From: Nonomuraea africana
Lineage (GTDB): Bacteria; Actinomycetota; Actinomycetes; Streptosporangiales; Streptosporangiaceae
DNA: 64,000 bases
Direction of reading: 5' to 3'
Assembly (NCBI RefSeq): GCF_014873535.1
Contig: NZ_JADBEF010000001.1
Location: 8,804,001-8,868,000 of the forward strand
The notes beneath the pieces were generated by a model. It was not told the DNA's origin. It saw only the letters and a list, made by a program, of their open reading frames with translations, and ran no database searches. Made by a program: the position numbers and the translations under genes. This document shows, piece by piece, positions 46,328-55,168 of this stretch (position 1 is the first letter of the stretch; every line of letters begins with the position of its first letter).

Positions 46328-47166
46328 ACCTCGACGACGTCTTCCGGCGGGCGGGCGTGGCGGGCTGGCTGCACGCGACCGACCTCGACAGCGGCGCCGA
46401 GGTGTCGCACCTGGCCGACGAGCCGGTGCCGACGGCGTCGGTGTTCAAGCTCCCGCTGCTGGTGGAGTTCGCCCGCCAGGTCGACGCGGGCGAGCTCGAT
46501 CCACGCGAGCGGGTGACCGTCACGGAGCGCAGCTTCGGCGACACGGGCATCGGCGCGATGCTGGACGCCGTCACGATGTCGCTGCGCGACCTGGCGTACC
46601 TGATGATCGCGGTGAGCGACAACACCTCGGCCGACGTGCTCGCCGGCAGGGTCGGCCTGGAGCGGGTCAACGCGATGCTCGACGGGTTCGGGCTCGGGGT
46701 GACGAGGGTGGTCCACGACTGCGCGGGGCTGCTCACCACGATCAGGGAGGACTCCGGCGGCGAGTGGCCGGTGGTCGATCCCGAGGTGCTGGCGATGCTG
46801 CGGGCGCTCGACCCGGGCCGCAGCAACAGGAGCACGCCGCGCGAGACGACCGAACTGCTCGGCCTGATCTGGCGGGACGAGGCCGCCTCGGCCGAGCAGT
46901 GCGCGTGGATGCGGCGACTGCTCGGGCTGCAGGTGTGGCCGCACCGGCTGTCGTCGGGCTTCCCCTACGACGACGTCGCGGTCAGCGGCAAGACCGGCAC
47001 GCTCCCCACGCTGCGCGCCGAGGCGGGCGTGGTGGAATACCCCGACGGCGGACGGTACGCGGTGGCCGTCTTCACCCGTTCCTTCAGTCCCGCGCTCAAC
47101 CAGCCGCGCGCCGACGCGGTGATCGGGACGGCCGCCCGTATGGCTGTGGACCACCTACGCGGGTAG
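46324..47166 (+). CDS. class A beta-lactamase-like serine hydrolase without signal peptide
   Basis: A 280-residue protein with the three class A active-site motifs: S39-V-F-K42, S98-D-N100 and K223-T-G225 (SGKTGTLPT). Two family norms are missing: no signal peptide (it starts MNLDDVFRRAGVAGWLHA) and no clear E-x-x-L-N omega-loop motif in the 140-170 region. So it may be cytosolic and may not hydrolyse beta-lactams well. It is translationally coupled to the LysR gene. Confidence 0.83.
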   Translation: MNLDDVFRRAGVAGWLHATDLDSGAEVSHLADEPVPTASVFKLPLLVEFARQVDAGELDPRERVTVTERSFGDTGIGAMLDAVTMSLRDLAYLMIAVSDNTSADVLAGRVGLERVNAMLDGFGLGVTRVVHDCAGLLTTIREDSGGEWPVVDPEVLAMLRALDPGRSNRSTPRETTELLGLIWRDEAASAEQCAWMRRLLGLQVWPHRLSSGFPYDDVAVSGKTGTLPTLRAEAGVVEYPDGGRYAVAVFTRSFSPALNQPRADAVIGTAARMAVDHLRG

Positions 47167-47223
47167 GGGGTTGTGTGGGCGGCGATGATGACTTTCCGTT
47201 CGGGCGGCGACAGGATGGGACAC

Positions 47224-49161
47224 ATGGTTGCTGAAGGTGAACTGCTGTGGGAGCCGACCTCTTCCGTGGTGGAGAACGCCAAGATCACTCGCTATCTCGC
47301 GAGTGTCGGGCGTGCGGACTACCAGGACGCGTGGCAGTGGTCCGTCGATGACCCCGCGGCGTTCTGGACGTCTGTTTGGGACTACTTCGGCGTGATCGGT
47401 GAACGTGGTGACGGGCCCGTCATGACTGGGACGATGCCCGGCGTCGAATGGTTCACCGGCAGTTCACTGAACTATGCCGAAAACGCGCTTCGCCGCGCCG
47501 ACGGCCCGGCCGTGATCTTCCACTCGGAGGAGGGACCGCGCCGCGTCATCACCATGCCCGAGCTCCGCGAGGAGGTCGCCCGGGTCAGAACCGGCCTGGT
47601 CAAGCTGGGGGTGGGCAGGGGCGACAGGGTCGCGGGCTACCTGCCGAACATCCCCGAGGCGCTCATCGCCTTCCTCGCGACCGCCTCCCTGGGCGCGATC
47701 TGGTCGGCCGGATCTCCCGATTTCGGGGTTCCCAGCATCGTGGACCGTTTCACGCAGATCGAGCCCAAAGTCCTGATCGCGGTGGACGGCTACCGCTACG
47801 GCGGCAAGACCTTCGACAGGTCGGCGGCCGTGGGCGACATCGCCGCCGCGCTGCCGACGCTGCGCGCCACCGTGTGGATCCCCTACCTCGTCGCGGCCGA
47901 GGAGGGGCTGCCGCCCCAGCAGGCCGCGCCGGCCCCGTCGCACGCGGCCGCGCTGCCGCACGGCGAGGTGATCGGCTGGGAGGGGCTGAGGGCGGAGGAG
48001 GGGCCGCTGGAGTTCGAGCGGGTGCCCTTCGACCATCCGCTGTGGATCCTCTACTCCAGCGGGACCACGGGACTACCCAAGCCGATCGTTCACGGGCACG
48101 GCGGTGTGGTGCTCGAACACCTCAAGTCGCTCTCCTTCCACCAGGACCTGGGTGAGGGCGATGTGTTCTTCTGGTACACCACCACCGGCTGGATGATGTG
48201 GAACTACCTCGTCGGCGGGCTGCTGGTCGGCTCCACCGTCGTGCTCTACGACGGGGCGCCGGCCGACCTGTGGGGCATCGCGGCGGACGAGGGCGTGACG
48301 TACTTCGGGACGGGCGCGCCGTACATCGTCTCGTGCATGAAGGCGGGCACCCGGCCCATGGGGCTGTCCTCGCTGAAGGGTGTCGGGTCGACGGGGTCGC
48401 CGCTGCCGCCCGAGGGGTTCGCGTGGCTGGCCGAGGCGCTGCCGGGGGTGCCCGTCGGGTCGTTCTCCGGCGGCACCGACGTGTGCACGGGCTTCGTCGG
48501 GGCCACGCCGCTGCACCCGATCCGCGCGGGCGTCATCCCGTGCAGGTCGCTGGGCGCGCGGGTGGAGGCCTTCGACCCCTCGGGCAAGCCGGTGATCGGC
48601 GAGGTGGGGGAGCTGGTGCTGACCCAGCCGATGCCGTCCATGCCGGTGATGTTCTGGAACGACCCTTCGGGCGAGCGGTATCGCGACAGCTACTTCGACG
48701 TGTACCCGGGAGTGTGGCGGCACGGCGACTGGATCAAGATCGAGCAGGACGGCAGCTGCGTGATCTACGGCAGGTCCGACTCGACGCTGAACCGCGGCGG
48801 GGTGCGGATGGGGACCAGCGAGTTCTACCGGGTCGTCGAGCGCTTCCCCGAGATCGCCGACAGCCTGGTGATCGACACGGGGCAGCTCGGGCAGGAGGGG
48901 CGGCTGCTGCTGTACGTCACCCTCGTCGACGGGGACGTCACGCCTGAGCTGGAGGCGCGACTGAAGGCGGCGCTGCGGGAGGAGCTGTCGCCCCGGCACG
49001 TGCCGAACGAGATCATCGCGGTGCCGGGGATCCCCCGGACGCTGTCGGGCAAGAAGCTGGAGGTGCCGGTGCGGAAGATCCTGCTGGGCACGCCGGTCGA
49101 GCAGGCGGCCAACCGCGACGCGATGGCCAACCCCGAAGTCCTCGACCACTTCCGGCCCTGA
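47224..49161 (+). CDS. acetoacetate-CoA ligase (acetoacetyl-CoA synthetase)
   Basis: A 645-residue adenylate-forming enzyme. It has the long N-terminal ACAS region (DAWQWSVDDPAAFWTSVWDYF), the AMP motif ILYSSGTTGLPKPIVHGHGG, TTTGWMMWNYLVGGLL, GRSDSTLNRGGVRMG and the C-terminal catalytic Lys in TLSGKKLEVPVRKIL. It makes acetoacetyl-CoA from acetoacetate, ATP and CoA for ketone or leucine catabolism or polyketide/PHB supply. ATG 47224 or 47215 could be used. A terminator follows. Confidence 0.93.
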   Translation: MVAEGELLWEPTSSVVENAKITRYLASVGRADYQDAWQWSVDDPAAFWTSVWDYFGVIGERGDGPVMTGTMPGVEWFTGSSLNYAENALRRADGPAVIFHSEEGPRRVITMPELREEVARVRTGLVKLGVGRGDRVAGYLPNIPEALIAFLATASLGAIWSAGSPDFGVPSIVDRFTQIEPKVLIAVDGYRYGGKTFDRSAAVGDIAAALPTLRATVWIPYLVAAEEGLPPQQAAPAPSHAAALPHGEVIGWEGLRAEEGPLEFERVPFDHPLWILYSSGTTGLPKPIVHGHGGVVLEHLKSLSFHQDLGEGDVFFWYTTTGWMMWNYLVGGLLVGSTVVLYDGAPADLWGIAADEGVTYFGTGAPYIVSCMKAGTRPMGLSSLKGVGSTGSPLPPEGFAWLAEALPGVPVGSFSGGTDVCTGFVGATPLHPIRAGVIPCRSLGARVEAFDPSGKPVIGEVGELVLTQPMPSMPVMFWNDPSGERYRDSYFDVYPGVWRHGDWIKIEQDGSCVIYGRSDSTLNRGGVRMGTSEFYRVVERFPEIADSLVIDTGQLGQEGRLLLYVTLVDGDVTPELEARLKAALREELSPRHVPNEIIAVPGIPRTLSGKKLEVPVRKILLGTPVEQAANRDAMANPEVLDHFRP

Positions 49162-49189
49162 CCCCTCCCCGAGGACTTCTTCGAAGATC

Positions 49190-49211
49190 CGCCCGCTGGT
49201 GACGGCGGGCG
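49190..49211 (+). terminator. terminator of the acetoacetate-CoA ligase gene
   Basis: A perfect 7-bp stem CGCCCGC (49190-49196) / GCGGGCG (49205-49211) with 8-nt loop is followed by TTTCT. Confidence 0.65.
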
Positions 49212-49347
49212 TTTCTCCGGTGGGGACGGCGGACGTCTCTTCGCGAGGTATCCGCGGGCGACCTCCGGAGGACCCGCCTGGTCTGTCGACGGCTGGCCTC
49301 CTTCGGAGGGTCGCCCAGTGGTGAGGGTGGGCGTTCTTCTGTGGGCT

Positions 49348-49995
49348 TCAGGTCGTGGTGGGGTCGAAGAGGGGGCGGCAGGTGTCGAGGCCGCGGATCT
49401 CGATGTCGGTCGCGGGGGTGAAGTCGGCGCGGGACATCCTGAAGCGCCGCCTCGTGACCTGCTTGCCCTGGCGGTTGTCGATCTCGACCCCGTCCTCCAG
49501 ATAGCCCAGCTTCCGCGTCACCCCCAGTGAGGCGAGGTTGTCCTCGAACGCTGACGTGACCGCCCACTCGGCGCCCAGCCCCTCGAAGGCGAAGTGCAGC
49601 ACCGCGCGCCGCATCTCCGTGCCGATGCCCTGCCCCTGGAAGCGCCTGCCGATCCACGACCCGGTCCCGACCTCACGGGTGACGCCGAAGTCCTTGCCCG
49701 AGACGCTCTGGATCCCGACGGCCTGACCGTCGAGCAGCACCACGAACTCGGCCGCCCACGACTCGGGTGTCCAGGCGCCCCACATGCGGAACTGGTACTG
49801 GACCGTGGCGCGGGCGCGTTCGGCCGGCGGCACGTCGGACCACGGGAAGAGGAACGGCATGAAGCCCTCCTCGTGGATGCCCTCCGCGGCCCTGTCTCCC
49901 AGCTCGTCGAGCTGCGCGAGGCTCGGCAGGCGCAGCTCCAGACGGGGCGTGTGGACGGACAGGTCGAAGATCGGCAAATTCCGCATGCCGCCCAT
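49348..49995 (-). CDS. GNAT family N-acetyltransferase (RimJ-like)
   Basis: A 215-residue GNAT acetyltransferase. The acetyl-CoA loop is IGRRFQGQGIGTEMRRAVLHFAFEGLGAEWAVTSAFEDNLASLGVTRKLGY, identifiable by its ends IGRRFQGQG and RKLGY. The opening LSVHTPRLELRLP and the closing RFRMSRADF resemble RimJ/RimL-type enzymes. AGGAACA precedes ATG 49995. Substrate unknown; no linked genes. Confidence 0.88.
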   Translation of the reverse strand: MGGMRNLPIFDLSVHTPRLELRLPSLAQLDELGDRAAEGIHEEGFMPFLFPWSDVPPAERARATVQYQFRMWGAWTPESWAAEFVVLLDGQAVGIQSVSGKDFGVTREVGTGSWIGRRFQGQGIGTEMRRAVLHFAFEGLGAEWAVTSAFEDNLASLGVTRKLGYLEDGVEIDNRQGKQVTRRRFRMSRADFTPATDIEIRGLDTCRPLFDPTTT

Positions 49996-50030
49996 TGTTC
50001 CTGCTCAGCACCGCCGCGCGCGACGAGTTT

Positions 50031-51473
50031 TCACACCCCCTGCGGCAGCCGGAACAGCCGTCCTGGGTCGTAGGCCGCCTTCACCGCCGACAGCCTGGCC
50101 GCGTTGGCGCCGTAGTAGGCCTGCCGCCACCGCGTGATGTCCGGGTCGATGTAGTTCACGTACGCGTGCCCCCCGAGATGCGGTTCCATCGCCCCTCGCA
50201 CGCCGCGCAGCCAGCCCCTGTCCGCCCCGTCGGCGTAGTACTGCACGCTGAACAGCGCCTGCCGGTGCGGGAAGGCCGTCGCGTCCGGCCGTACGCGGCT
50301 GATCGCCCCACCCATCGCGTCCAGCAGCACCGCGTGCCCGCCGGGACGGGCGACCCTGGCCACCAGCTCCTTGACCGCCGCGTCGGACAGCTTCGCGTAG
50401 CCGAGGTGCGACGAGGCGACGAACGCCTCGCGCGGCATCCGGCGGCACTGCGCCACCGTCTTGCCCGAGCAGCCCGCCATGATCATCATGGCCGCGCGGT
50501 GGGAGCGTTCCATGGTGTACCTCGACGACGGCGCGCCCGCCGTCTTCACCAGCCCGTCGAGCAGCTTGGCGCAGGCCGTCCTGCCGCCCAGGTAGAGGCC
50601 GCCCACCTGCACGTCGAGGCCGCTCGCGCTGCGCGTGAGGTGGAGGTTGGCCCACAGGGCGTCGGGCGCGGACGGCGCCCACGCCTGCCACGCCCGCACC
50701 ACCGCGGCCGCCTTCGACCACGGCCAGTGCAGGAAGAAGACCGTGACGTCCCTGGCGGCGTGGGTGCGGAAGGTGAAGGACAGCGCGACGCCGAAGTTGC
50801 CGCCGCCCCCGCCCCTGCAGGCCCAGAACAGGTCGCGGTGGTTGTTCTCGTCGCAGGTCAGCACCCGCCCGTCGGCGGTGACGAGGCGCACGGACTCCAG
50901 GGCGTCGCAGGTGAGGCCGTACTTCCTGGAGACCACGCCGAGCCCGCCGCCCAGTGTCAGGCCGGCGACGCCGACGGTGGGACAGGTGCCGGCGGGGATG
51001 CTGACGCCGTTCGCGATCAGCCGGTCGTAGACGTCGATCAGCTTGGCGCCGGCGCCGACGGTGGCCCTGCCCGCGCGGTAGGTGACCGCGTTCATCCGTG
51101 ACACGTCGACGACCAGGCCAGGACCGGTCGACCAGCCGGCGTAGGAGTGGCCGCCGGAGCGGGAGGTGACAGGGACGCGCTCCCTGCGGGCGAAGGCCAG
51201 GCACTCCACGACGTCCTGGGCGGTGGCGCAGTAGGCGACGCCGCGCGGCCTGATGGTGTCGAAGGTCGGATTGTAGAGGCGGCGGGCGGCGTCGTACCCG
51301 GCCTGACCTGGCCGGACGAGCGTGCCGTCCAGCCCCCGGCTGAGTCCCGCCCAGTCGGGCGCGGACGAACCTCGGGGCCCGCTCAGCGTGGATGGACGAC
51401 TGGGCCCGCTCAGCGCGGACGAACCGCCGAACCCGCTCAGCGCGGCGGTGAGCAGGAAGCTGCGGCGCTCCAT
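50031..51473 (-). CDS. Tat-exported FAD-binding oxidoreductase (berberine-bridge type)
   Basis: A 480-residue protein. The start MERRSFLLTAALSG is a Tat signal (RRSFLL). The FAD_binding_4 domain has H109 (RSGGHSYAGWS) and C164 (PAGTCPTVGVAG), positions used for bicovalent FAD attachment. A BBE domain closes the protein (YVNYIDPDITRWRQAYYGANAARL). It likely oxidises a carbohydrate or secondary metabolite outside the cell. The ATG at 51473 has GAGGGAG; a GTG 15 bp upstream is less likely. Confidence 0.9.
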   Translation of the reverse strand: MERRSFLLTAALSGFGGSSALSGPSRPSTLSGPRGSSAPDWAGLSRGLDGTLVRPGQAGYDAARRLYNPTFDTIRPRGVAYCATAQDVVECLAFARRERVPVTSRSGGHSYAGWSTGPGLVVDVSRMNAVTYRAGRATVGAGAKLIDVYDRLIANGVSIPAGTCPTVGVAGLTLGGGLGVVSRKYGLTCDALESVRLVTADGRVLTCDENNHRDLFWACRGGGGGNFGVALSFTFRTHAARDVTVFFLHWPWSKAAAVVRAWQAWAPSAPDALWANLHLTRSASGLDVQVGGLYLGGRTACAKLLDGLVKTAGAPSSRYTMERSHRAAMMIMAGCSGKTVAQCRRMPREAFVASSHLGYAKLSDAAVKELVARVARPGGHAVLLDAMGGAISRVRPDATAFPHRQALFSVQYYADGADRGWLRGVRGAMEPHLGGHAYVNYIDPDITRWRQAYYGANAARLSAVKAAYDPGRLFRLPQGV

Positions 51474-51545
51474 GGTCGACTCCCTCACATCGTGGAACCG
51501 AAGGGTGAGACGTCTGAGAGGACCGCCTGGTTGGTCACATTCCGG

Positions 51546-53006
51546 TCACCCGCTCGACGCCAGGCGCAGCGCGAGCGCGGGACACATCTCGACCGCGCGG
51601 CGAGCCTCCCTCTCCATCCAGCCGGGCACCTCGCGAAAGGACGGGTAGCCGTGCTCGTCCAGGTCCACGAACTCGGGCAGCAGGTGCGCGCACAGGCCGT
51701 GCCCCTGGCAGCGGGTCCAGTCGACGTCGAGCCGGTAGCGCGGCTCCTCCTCCGGCTCGGGCAGAGGAAGCGCACCCCTGACCGGACGCCCGCACGAGCC
51801 GCGCCGTTCGTGTGCCGCCAGGTCGCCGGCGAAGGCGTCCAGCGCCGACAGCACGAACCTCGCCGTCCCGTCGGGGTGGAAGCAGGCGCCCCTGCGTTCC
51901 ACGGACCGTACGGCCCGCCGTACGTCATCGGCGCCGCCCGCGCCCTCGGCCAGCGCGCTCAGCGCCCTGGCCACCTCGGGCAGCCCGAGACGGCAGGGGC
52001 CGCACTGCCCCGAGGACTGCGCGGCGAGGTAGGCGACGACCCTGGCGACCTCGCCCAGCGGGCAGGTGGTCGGGGGCAGGGGCGCCACGATCCCCGCGCC
52101 CAGAAGCCCTCCAGCCAGGCGCATCCCTTCGCGCGAGACGACGGCCGTCGCCGCGGCCCCCGCGCTCAGCCAGGCGCCGTGGTAGCCGCCGACCAGCACG
52201 CCCTCGCCCGGATCGAGCCCGCACTCCTCCAGCACGGTGGCCAGCGGCACTCCCGTCATCACCTCGACCACTGCCTCGCCGCCCACGGTGAGCAGGACGG
52301 TGCCCGGCTCGCGGGCCGTGCCCACCTCGGCGTATCCGGCCGGGCCGAGTTCGGCGAGGGTGGCCAGCTGGGCGAAGGTCTCGGCGTTCGACAGCAGCGT
52401 GGGCAGCCCGTCGACGCCCTCCTCCGCCGCCCTGCGCCTGCGTCCGGGCGGGACGGCGTCGAGCCCGTTCACCCCCCGGACGAGCGCGCCGCCCTCGCCG
52501 GTGATGAAGCGCTCGGGCAGGCCGACGACGCGCATCCGCCCGCCGTACCTCTCGGCGGCTCCTGAGACGGTCGCGGCGCGGCGCTCCTCCAGCGCGGCGG
52601 CCATGGAGGCCTGCGCCACCTCCCCTTCCGCGGTCGCGATCACCACCTCGCGGGCCCGCAGCGCCTCGGCGGCCAGCAGCGCGCCGTCCAGCACCAGATG
52701 AGGGGTGCGGACCAGCAGCATCTCGTCCTTGGCGCTGGCGGGCTCGCCCTCCACGCCGTTGACCAGCACCACGCGCTCTCCGGGCGCCACCGCGCGCAGC
52801 TTGCGCGCGAAGGGGAAGGCGGCCCCGCCGCGCCCGCGCAGATCCACCTCCTCGGCCAGCTCGACCAATGCGTCCAGCTCCCTGCACGCGGGCTCGCCGT
52901 GCAACGCCCGGTGCGCGGGCAGATCGAGGCGCCGGCAGTGGTCGAGCCCCGCCGTGAGCCTGGCCGGCGCGAGCCGCAGCACGCGCGGCACCCGGTGCGG
53001 GATCAT
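51546..53006 (-). CDS. NuoF-like FMN/iron-sulfur protein fused to a ferredoxin
   Basis: A 486-residue fusion. Residues about 40-400 resemble the 51-kDa NADH dehydrogenase subunit (GRGGAAFPFARKL, GEPASAKDEMLL, SLBB-like region, AAQSSGQCGPCRLGLPEV). The NuoF cluster motif is altered: the first Cys of the usual C-x2-C-x2-C is Gly. The last 75 residues form a ferredoxin (TRCQGHGLC... MCPALAL) of the single-cluster type. Its start overlaps the membrane-protein stop (ATGA), so it probably passes electrons between NADH and that heme-like partner. Confidence 0.87.
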   Translation of the reverse strand: MIPHRVPRVLRLAPARLTAGLDHCRRLDLPAHRALHGEPACRELDALVELAEEVDLRGRGGAAFPFARKLRAVAPGERVVLVNGVEGEPASAKDEMLLVRTPHLVLDGALLAAEALRAREVVIATAEGEVAQASMAAALEERRAATVSGAAERYGGRMRVVGLPERFITGEGGALVRGVNGLDAVPPGRRRRAAEEGVDGLPTLLSNAETFAQLATLAELGPAGYAEVGTAREPGTVLLTVGGEAVVEVMTGVPLATVLEECGLDPGEGVLVGGYHGAWLSAGAAATAVVSREGMRLAGGLLGAGIVAPLPPTTCPLGEVARVVAYLAAQSSGQCGPCRLGLPEVARALSALAEGAGGADDVRRAVRSVERRGACFHPDGTARFVLSALDAFAGDLAAHERRGSCGRPVRGALPLPEPEEEPRYRLDVDWTRCQGHGLCAHLLPEFVDLDEHGYPSFREVPGWMEREARRAVEMCPALALRLASSG

Positions 53007-53689
53007 CCCGCCCTCCTTCTGCGCAGGTCGTCGAGGCTGAGCAGCTCGCCGAGGACCACCGGCTCCGTCACTACCTCTGGGACGGCGGGCGGCCTGCGCA
53101 GCGTCGCGACCGCCCTGACGAGCAGCGCCGACAGCACCGCCGCGAGGCAGACGACGTAGGACCAGACCACCCATCCCGCGGGGGCCCGGCCCGCGGTCAG
53201 GCCGTGCAGGATGGCGACGGGCCAGGCCAGGTAGGCGGCGCCGTGCATCGCCCGCCACAGCCACGGCCTGCTGATGTGGGCGAACCAGCCGCGCGTCACC
53301 CCCGTCACCGCGGCGAGCGCGAAGAGGGCGAGCGCGCCCAGGCCGGTCGGCGACGGCGTGCTCAGCACGGCGTGCAGGAGCAGGAAGCCGATACCCGACG
53401 CCGCGGCGGCCCGGTGGAGGAGCTGGCAGCGGACCCTGTTCGGGACGGACAGGAAGACCCGCTCGGTGGTGACCAGCCCGAGAGCGACCGTGAGTGTCAG
53501 CGTGACCAGGGCGAACACGCCGGCGTAGAAGTCGAGGAAGGCCAGGCCGTCGTTCAGCAGACGCAGCCCGCGCTCGGTGCGGGCCAGCGCGACGGCCGAC
53601 AGGATCAGCGCCGTCACCGACGCGGTGGCCCCCAGGCGCAGCTGCCTGGTGTCGAGGCCCGCGTGGCGCGGCTGCTTTCTGTGGAGCAT
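53003..53689 (-). CDS. ferric-reductase-like transmembrane (cytochrome b-type) protein
   Basis: A 228-residue membrane protein with about six helices and conserved His positions for heme (LLHRAAAASGIGFLLLHAVLS; AMHGAAYLAWPVAILHG). It resembles the ferric reductase-like TM domain and lacks FAD/NAD domains of its own. The coupled NuoF-ferredoxin protein probably supplies electrons. Confidence 0.83.
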   Translation of the reverse strand: MLHRKQPRHAGLDTRQLRLGATASVTALILSAVALARTERGLRLLNDGLAFLDFYAGVFALVTLTLTVALGLVTTERVFLSVPNRVRCQLLHRAAAASGIGFLLLHAVLSTPSPTGLGALALFALAAVTGVTRGWFAHISRPWLWRAMHGAAYLAWPVAILHGLTAGRAPAGWVVWSYVVCLAAVLSALLVRAVATLRRPPAVPEVVTEPVVLGELLSLDDLRRRRAG

Positions 53690-53755
53690 CGAATTCCCTC
53701 CCGAGGTCGGCTGGGTGAGGTGTGCTGCGCGGGGGAGGGGGTGGCAGCGGCGCCG

Positions 53756-55168
53756 TCAGCAGCGGCGGCCGCGGTTGACGCAGCCGACGACGAAGGACAT
53801 CAGCCTGTCGGGCATGACGTTGGCGAAGTCCGCGTGGTCGGTGACCGGGTTGTGCAGCTGCTCGGGGAAGGCGTCGACGGCGTAGGAGGGGCCCTGGGGG
53901 ACGCTGTAGGTGAGGATCATCCGCAGCTGCGGGATCGCCCGCGTGCCCTGCGGGCAGCCGCCGCCCTGGCCGGGGAAGACCACGTGCGTGCGGTGGTTGG
54001 CGCTGTCGGTGTTCCTGCCGTCCCAGCAGCTGGGGAAGTCCAGGACCCTGACCACGAGGCTGCCTCGCGGGCACAGCGGGTACTTCGTGGTGACGCGGTC
54101 GGTGAAGCCGGTGCACGTCCACGCGGCGCGGGCGTTGGCGCCTCCGTTGGTGGCCGCCTTGGCGTCGCCGGTGATCATTCTGAGGAAGCGCGGCATCTCG
54201 CTCACCCTGCCGGCGGCGTTGCCGCGGAACTGCATGATCGCCTGGCGGGGACGCAGCACCTGGCCGACGTTGCCGTCGGGGTCGCCGAGGTTGGCGTCGA
54301 CCTTCCTGTTCCTCAGCACGGGCCAGAAGTAGGTGGACCTGTCGCCGAACCTGCACGTGGTGCCCGCCGCGGCGAGGGACTGGTCGGTGGAGAAGGCGTC
54401 GGTGGACAGGTTGCCCACGTAGTCGTGCAGGTGGTGGGCGCCGTTGGAGACGCCGGGGGCGACGATGAAGTTGTCGGGATTGTTGTGGCGGTTGCCGTTG
54501 GTGCCGCACCTCGAGACGAACGTGCCCCTTGATCCCGACGTGAGACCGGCCAGGAGGTCGCCGCCGGGCTGGACGCCGCGGATGTCGACGAAGTCGGTGA
54601 CGAACGGGCCGAGGTCCGCGCAGTCGTCGTCCTGGGTGGCGGAGGGGGAGGGCGATCCGGTGGGACGGGCCCGCCGGCCGTCACCCGGCTGCCCCGACTC
54701 GCTCGGCCGCCCCTCGGGCCGCCCGGGATCCCGAGGGTCGCCGGGGTTCTGCGGGTCGCCGGGGTTCTGCGGGCTGCCGGGGTTCCGGGGGTTGCCCGGG
54801 TCTTGCGGGTCGCCGGTGTTCGCCGGGTCGCCGGGCTCCTGCCGGTCGCGGGGATCCTGCGGATCCGCTGGACGCTGCCGGTCGCCGGGATCGCGCGGGT
54901 CGGCCGGATCCTGTTGGACGCCTTGATCCCGAGGAGCGCCGGTGTTCCGAGGGGAGGCGGTGTTCCGGGGGGTGACCGTTCGCCGCGGGTCGATCGGTGC
55001 GGCGAGCGCCCCACCGCCCTGGGACGGCGGGCCCTGTGCGGGGTGTCCCGCGGGGTCGCAGTGGTCGGCGAGGGCGGGAGCGGCGGTGATGACGGCCGCG
55101 GACACCATGCCGCCGGCCACCAGGGCCAGCGACGACATGGCCGCGGCCAACCGTCTGGATGCGATCAC
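53756..55168 (-). CDS. secreted DUF1996 protein with Asp/Pro-rich repeat linker
   Basis: A 470-residue secreted protein: signal peptide to about residue 35 (cleavage near ALA-DH), a linker at about 60-170 of repeated DPxDPG/NPGDPQ triplets, and a DUF1996 domain (about 185-470) with HHLHDYVGN, RNRKVDANLG-like, CWDGRNTDSANHRTHVVFP and several Cys. DUF1996 is found in secreted fungal and actinobacterial proteins of unknown role. The GTG overlaps the DUF4142 stop. Confidence 0.87.
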   Translation of the reverse strand: MIASRRLAAAMSSLALVAGGMVSAAVITAAPALADHCDPAGHPAQGPPSQGGGALAAPIDPRRTVTPRNTASPRNTGAPRDQGVQQDPADPRDPGDRQRPADPQDPRDRQEPGDPANTGDPQDPGNPRNPGSPQNPGDPQNPGDPRDPGRPEGRPSESGQPGDGRRARPTGSPSPSATQDDDCADLGPFVTDFVDIRGVQPGGDLLAGLTSGSRGTFVSRCGTNGNRHNNPDNFIVAPGVSNGAHHLHDYVGNLSTDAFSTDQSLAAAGTTCRFGDRSTYFWPVLRNRKVDANLGDPDGNVGQVLRPRQAIMQFRGNAAGRVSEMPRFLRMITGDAKAATNGGANARAAWTCTGFTDRVTTKYPLCPRGSLVVRVLDFPSCWDGRNTDSANHRTHVVFPGQGGGCPQGTRAIPQLRMILTYSVPQGPSYAVDAFPEQLHNPVTDHADFANVMPDRLMSFVVGCVNRGRRC

